Part shown: positions 26,537 through 29,818 of the stretch, piece by piece | How positions within the stretch are numbered: the first letter of the stretch is position 1 | Layout: every line of letters begins with the position of its first letter | Source: JAVVPL01 sp036655775 | Lineage (GTDB): Bacteria; Bacteroidota; Bacteroidia; Bacteroidales; P3 | Assembly: GCA_036655775.1 (NCBI GenBank) | Contig: JAVVPL010000011.1 | Coordinates: forward strand, 1-29,818 | Direction of reading: 5' to 3' | Length of the DNA stretch: 29,818 nt | Notes under the pieces: model-generated | Told to the model about the DNA's origin: nothing | What the model saw: the letters and a program-made list of their open reading frames with translations, nothing else | Database searches by the model: none | Made by a program: the position numbers and the translations under genes

Positions 26537-27547
26537 CTATCGATCAAATTCATCCTCTATCTCACCAAAAATTTCTTCCATCAAATCTTCTAAGGTCAAA
26601 AGGCCTAATAATTTTTGTGTTTCATCAAATACTACTGAGATACTAATGTGTTTGGCAATCATATCTGTAAGAGCGGTATTAATGGGCATAGTGGACGAAA
26701 CCGCATAAATAGGACGAATTAATTTAGCAATTTCTTTGGGTTTTTTAAACAGATCATACGCATGTACATAGCCAATCACTTTGTTTGGATCCGTATCGTA
26801 AATGGGGATTTTTGAAAAACCTGAATCTATAAATTTTTGTTTTAAGGTATCCACAGAACTATGTAAATTTGCTAATACAATTTGATCCTGCGGAAGCATG
26901 CAGTCGCTTACTTTTGTTTTTTTTAACTCTATCACATTTTGCACCATCAATATTTCAGAGGTGTAATTTTCATTTTCTTCCTGTTGAAGACAAAATTCAT
27001 TGATAAATTGGTCAATGTCTAAAGGGGTAAATCGAAGCGCTCGTTTTTGAAGAGGAATATGAGCGCATTTAGCAATTATAAATTCTAGAGACTGTACAAA
27101 AATAAATACGAAGGGACTTAATACAATATAGAATAAACCAATGATTGGACTTAGATATTTTAATAACGCATTGGCATAAAGTCGACAAAGAAGACGAGGT
27201 AAAATTTCAGCAAAAAAAAGTGCAAAAGATGCCACTATAATAATATCGAATCCATAAACTAAAAAACTAAATGGATTGGCAACAGACAAAAAATTACGTA
27301 TCATGGGATCGATATACGATACCGCAAAAATAGTATATAAAATGGTCGATATATAGTTGCCCAACAGCATGGAAGCCAAAAAACGACGTGGATTTTTGGT
27401 GAAGTTTACCAAAAAATGGAAGCCGAAAAATAAGCCTGTTTTCCCGATTTCTAATTTCAATTTATTTGCCGACAAAAAAGCAATTTCTATACTTGAAAAG
27501 AAAGCGGAAAATAGTAGAAACAAAAAAGCGATACTCAGTGATGCCAT
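26537..27547 (-). CDS. CNNM/CBS-domain membrane protein (hemolysin-like), lacking CorC_HlyC domain
   Basis: The 336-residue protein has an N-terminal CNNM transmembrane domain (about 1-170) with SSIEIAFLSANK, LLGNY and FAEILPR, the regions that line the ion site in the CorC/CNNM Mg2+ transporters. Two CBS domains follow (about 214-270 and 277-330), usually nucleotide-binding regulators. It stops at GEIEDEFDR, just where most relatives continue into the CorC_HlyC domain of about 80 residues; no remnant of that domain is readable downstream. In the ion-site region the common Gly-Asn-Asn is Gly-Asn-Tyr. It lies eight bases after lptC, an order known in Bacteroidota. A cation transport role is inferred from the family; it is also related to GldE. 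Confidence 0.82.
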   Translation of the reverse strand: MASLSIAFLFLLFSAFFSSIEIAFLSANKLKLEIGKTGLFFGFHFLVNFTKNPRRFLASMLLGNYISTILYTIFAVSYIDPMIRNFLSVANPFSFLVYGFDIIIVASFALFFAEILPRLLCRLYANALLKYLSPIIGLFYIVLSPFVFIFVQSLEFIIAKCAHIPLQKRALRFTPLDIDQFINEFCLQQEENENYTSEILMVQNVIELKKTKVSDCMLPQDQIVLANLHSSVDTLKQKFIDSGFSKIPIYDTDPNKVIGYVHAYDLFKKPKEIAKLIRPIYAVSSTMPINTALTDMIAKHISISVVFDETQKLLGLLTLEDLMEEIFGEIEDEFDR

Positions 27548-27555
27548 GGTTTTAC

Positions 27556-28107
27556 TTAATAAATAACTCCCCTTGGATTACGTAATACTAAATTGTTCAT
27601 TCGATCATCTGAATCGAAACCATCCCCTACTAATACCATACTTCTATTAACTTGTTTAACGGCTACATCTGAATGTATGGTTCGATTTTTTTGATTCCAA
27701 TACAAAGCTTCCGTATACACGGTATCTCCTTTTCTATAATCATAAATCACTACATTCCCATAAAAACGCATCAGTTTATCACTTCTGAAATTAATCGCAG
27801 AATCGGCCAACATAAGGGCATCTAAACTTTTATTTTCTCCGTAAAATTTGGCCTTTACTCCTTTGGGAAATATTTGGGTTTGTTTTTCGTCATCATAATT
27901 GTATACCGTAGAACTTTTGAGTATCATTTGTAAAGCACCCGAATCGGTAAACATAATCTGGGCATCATAAAGAGATTGTTTGGGCGCTTTGGCCCAATTG
28001 GAAAACAAACGAGATTCTTGGGTTTGATGTTTACATGCTCCTAATAGTAACATGCAAACACAAAACCCAAGTCCTAGTTTAATTCCTTTTCGCTGTATTG
28101 TTAGCAT
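27556..28107 (-). CDS. lptC: LptC-like LPS export protein
   Basis: The 183-residue protein carries an N-terminal hydrophobic segment ending in lipobox Leu-Gly-Ala-Cys25, so it is probably a lipoprotein, as Bacteroidota LptC usually is. The rest is beta-rich with the repeated pattern of the LptA/LptC jellyroll, ending with GDGFDSDDRMNNLVL and an Arg-Gly segment typical of the family. LptC links LptBFG in the inner membrane to LptA during transport of LPS. It is preceded by the TPR gene (18 bases) and followed by the CNNM gene (8 bases). Identity rests on architecture, C-terminal motif and context. Confidence 0.83.
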   Translation of the reverse strand: MLTIQRKGIKLGLGFCVCMLLLGACKHQTQESRLFSNWAKAPKQSLYDAQIMFTDSGALQMILKSSTVYNYDDEKQTQIFPKGVKAKFYGENKSLDALMLADSAINFRSDKLMRFYGNVVIYDYRKGDTVYTEALYWNQKNRTIHSDVAVKQVNRSMVLVGDGFDSDDRMNNLVLRNPRGVIY

Positions 28108-28125
28108 CGATGTAATTATATATGG

Positions 28126-29424
28126 TTATCGTGCACGTATAACGGTAGACTCTCCTATCCAACAACCTATTCGATAAGAACCGCCTTCACTTAATCCAAA
28201 ATAAAATAAATCATCTCCAGAAGGAAAATTGGAACGATAAATATTGATTAATTGATTTGCTTGATCGGCCACTGAAGGATCTACACTTTTGGCTTTATTT
28301 AATTTATCTACGGCAGCCCAATACCCAGCTTTTTGCGCAACTAAAGGTTCGTCACCACAAGCACGTGCACTTGAAGCATACGCATTCCCAATAATTAAAT
28401 AGGCTTTTCCTTCATTGGGATCTAAAGCTAAAGCTTGATTGGCCATATTACGACAAGCAGAATATGAACCTAAATTAAGATACGAGTTTGCTAAAAGTAA
28501 ATATGCACTTACTTTTTCATTCTTTTTTGCAATGCTTTCTATTTGACTTTCTAAATATTTAATTGTGGCCGAGTAGTTCTTTTTTGCATAGGTCATTTTA
28601 CCCATCAAATAGGCGGTTTCAGGCGTTGGATCTATGGCATGCAAAGCTTGTGTTGCTCTAAAGAAAATAGGCGCATCTGTGCAGTTTTTATAATCCAACA
28701 TCTTGGTTGCTTTTTTCAAGAAACTAGCATCTAATTTATGCTCTTCAAATTTCTTTTCATAAATAGGAATTAAATCGGAACAGGCAGCATAAGGTTCAAA
28801 AATAATATCCAATTGTTTTTGTGTATTTGAAATATTTGTATCCGTAGGATAATTGGTTATAAGTGTTTCTAAAACACCCGCAGCTTGCTCATACGCATCA
28901 AAAATTAAGGCTTTGTCCAATACTCCAGCCTTAACGCCTTCTACTACATTTTCTAAATAGAAAAAAGCGATAGGGAAAAACGCTTTATCATTTGAATGTT
29001 CTAAAGCCGCTTGATAAAGTGCATGCGCTTCTTTGATTTTTTTAGGATGATAGGTACGCATATCTCTTGCTTTCATTCCTAAACAATAGCCTTCGGATCC
29101 ATAATTTTGAGCACGCAAATCCCAAAGAGCCAAAAGTTCTGCTATATAAGCCTCTTTTTTAGTTGGGTTTTGTTCTTTGGCAATCATTGTTTTTAAAATG
29201 GCATTCCCTCGAATATAAGTATTTAAAGATGTTTTTGGACAAACTTTGACTACTTCTTTCCAAGCTGGATAGGCATCGGCATAATTTCTTTGTTTAAAAA
29301 ACTCTTGATAAATGGATAGGTTTTGAATACACGACAAACTGTCTTCAGGTGTACTACCGTATTTTTGTGCAAAACCAAAAAACGAAAACAATAGCGCAAA
29401 GGCTATAAATGAAATTCTTTTCAT
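28126..29424 (-). CDS. Exported TPR-repeat protein
   Basis: The 432-residue protein has a clear signal peptide (MKRISFIAFALLFSFFGFAQ, cleavage expected near Ala19-Gln20) and no lipobox. The mature part is alpha-helical with tetratricopeptide repeats. The clearest are near residues 270-360 (YLMGKMTYAKKNYSATI, ALDPNEGKAYLIIGNAY). Such a gene commonly precedes lptC in Bacteroidota, and a role in outer-membrane or LPS assembly is a guess from context. No -33/-7 promoter is evident in the 62 bases upstream, so it is likely co-transcribed with the barrel protein before it. Confidence 0.85.
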   Translation of the reverse strand: MKRISFIAFALLFSFFGFAQKYGSTPEDSLSCIQNLSIYQEFFKQRNYADAYPAWKEVVKVCPKTSLNTYIRGNAILKTMIAKEQNPTKKEAYIAELLALWDLRAQNYGSEGYCLGMKARDMRTYHPKKIKEAHALYQAALEHSNDKAFFPIAFFYLENVVEGVKAGVLDKALIFDAYEQAAGVLETLITNYPTDTNISNTQKQLDIIFEPYAACSDLIPIYEKKFEEHKLDASFLKKATKMLDYKNCTDAPIFFRATQALHAIDPTPETAYLMGKMTYAKKNYSATIKYLESQIESIAKKNEKVSAYLLLANSYLNLGSYSACRNMANQALALDPNEGKAYLIIGNAYASSARACGDEPLVAQKAGYWAAVDKLNKAKSVDPSVADQANQLINIYRSNFPSGDDLFYFGLSEGGSYRIGCWIGESTVIRAR

Positions 29425-29486
29425 GACTAAAATATTATATCTTATATGTTTATTACTATGTATTGATAATTGTTGTTTACTGTAAA

Positions 29487-29818
29487 TTAATCGTATTTAC
29501 GCTTCAAAAACCAAGTTTCTAAAGAGGTAAAACTAACACCTATTTTCACAAAATTAGTTTGTATTTGCCCTTTTGAAAGTTGCCCACTACTCCCCGCTTC
29601 TATTCCTACATTAATGGTGGAACGACTTTTACGAATTGGGAAACCCACCCCTAAACTCACGCCAAATTCTTCCAATTGTTTTTGCTCGTAATCTGGATAT
29701 AAATTTCCATATCGAAAGCCTATACGATACGCTAGTTTCCGCGCATAAAGGCTATTGCTTAAATCACTTTTCATTTCGCCTCCCACCGCAATATTCCATG
29801 TATTATCAAAAAACTTTA
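29487..29818 (-). CDS. C-terminal part of an outer-membrane beta-barrel protein, start outside the window
   Basis: The reading frame is open from the stop at 29487 to the right edge, so the first residues are missing. About 110 residues are seen. They alternate hydrophobic and polar residues with aromatic strand ends, and finish INVGIEAGSSG, then VKIGVSFTSLETWFLKRKYD, a pattern of barrel C termini in Bacteroidota (OmpP1/FadL-like or similar). An internal GTG at 29784-29786 is not a true start. It appears to lead the TPR-lptC-CNNM operon. The exact family is not determined. Confidence 0.7.
   Translation of the reverse strand, partial: KFFDNTWNIAVGGEMKSDLSNSLYARKLAYRIGFRYGNLYPDYEQKQLEEFGVSLGVGFPIRKSRSTINVGIEAGSSGQLSKGQIQTNFVKIGVSFTSLETWFLKRKYD

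Noticed and set aside
1..29818. CRISPR array, transposon or defence system
   Set aside because: No regularly spaced repeats, transposase, terminal inverted repeats, or nuclease and toxin genes were found; nearly all space is filled by core genes.

Overview
The window is a chromosomal stretch of an AT-rich member of the Bacteroidota, probably a draft or metagenome-assembled contig because it has two 10-N gaps (1093-1102 and 22742-22751). Four things point to that phylum. There is a 2410-residue SprA, the type IX secretion outer-membrane translocon, next to ruvA. The cluster DUF1599 - BT_3928-type DoxX protein - tpiA is characteristic of Bacteroidota. Start codons mostly lack Shine-Dalgarno sequences. 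Promoters fit the phylum's -33 TTG / -7 TAnnTTTG pattern. The order or family cannot be fixed from this sequence alone.

Layout. 1-104: the 3' part of tRNA-Phe(GAA) and a terminator hairpin. 110-8102, leftward: one compact run of DUF1599, BT_3928-like membrane protein, tpiA, prmA and a giant exported lipoprotein of about 1,490 visible residues that is split by the first gap. 8233-9892, rightward: folP and the diadenylate cyclase cdaA. 9902-11477, leftward: gcvH, a terminator, then ychF. 11660-19499, leftward: ruvA and sprA. 19605-21470, leftward: dnaX. 21610-22700, rightward: the ribosomal protein operon rpsF-rpsR-rplI, ending in a hairpin cut by the second gap. 22796-23560, rightward: a SpoU/TrmH-family RNA methyltransferase. 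23588-26431, leftward: the classical yceD-rpmF-plsX-fabH operon. 26537-29818, leftward: an outer-membrane barrel protein (partial), a TPR protein, LptC and a short CNNM/CBS membrane protein, forming an envelope operon.

Most genes are housekeeping: replication and repair (dnaX, ruvA), ribosome (rpsF, rpsR, rplI, rpmF, yceD, prmA, RNA methylase), lipid and LPS (plsX, fabH, lptC), folate and glycine one-carbon metabolism (folP, gcvH), c-di-AMP signalling (cdaA) and secretion (sprA). No insertion sequence, prophage, CRISPR array or toxin-antitoxin pair is visible.

The most interesting signals are: (1) an A11 run in dnaX where a gain or loss of one A leads almost at once to a stop, an arrangement suited to making a short gamma form; (2) an exact AGGAGG in front of rplI, just after the genes for bS6 and bS18, two proteins reported to help hide the anti-Shine-Dalgarno in this phylum; (3) back-to-back dnaX/rpsF promoters whose -33 elements form a dyad; (4) a giant lipoprotein of unknown function with a winged-helix-like segment; and (5) a consistent promoter set that also decides the starts of dnaX and yceD.
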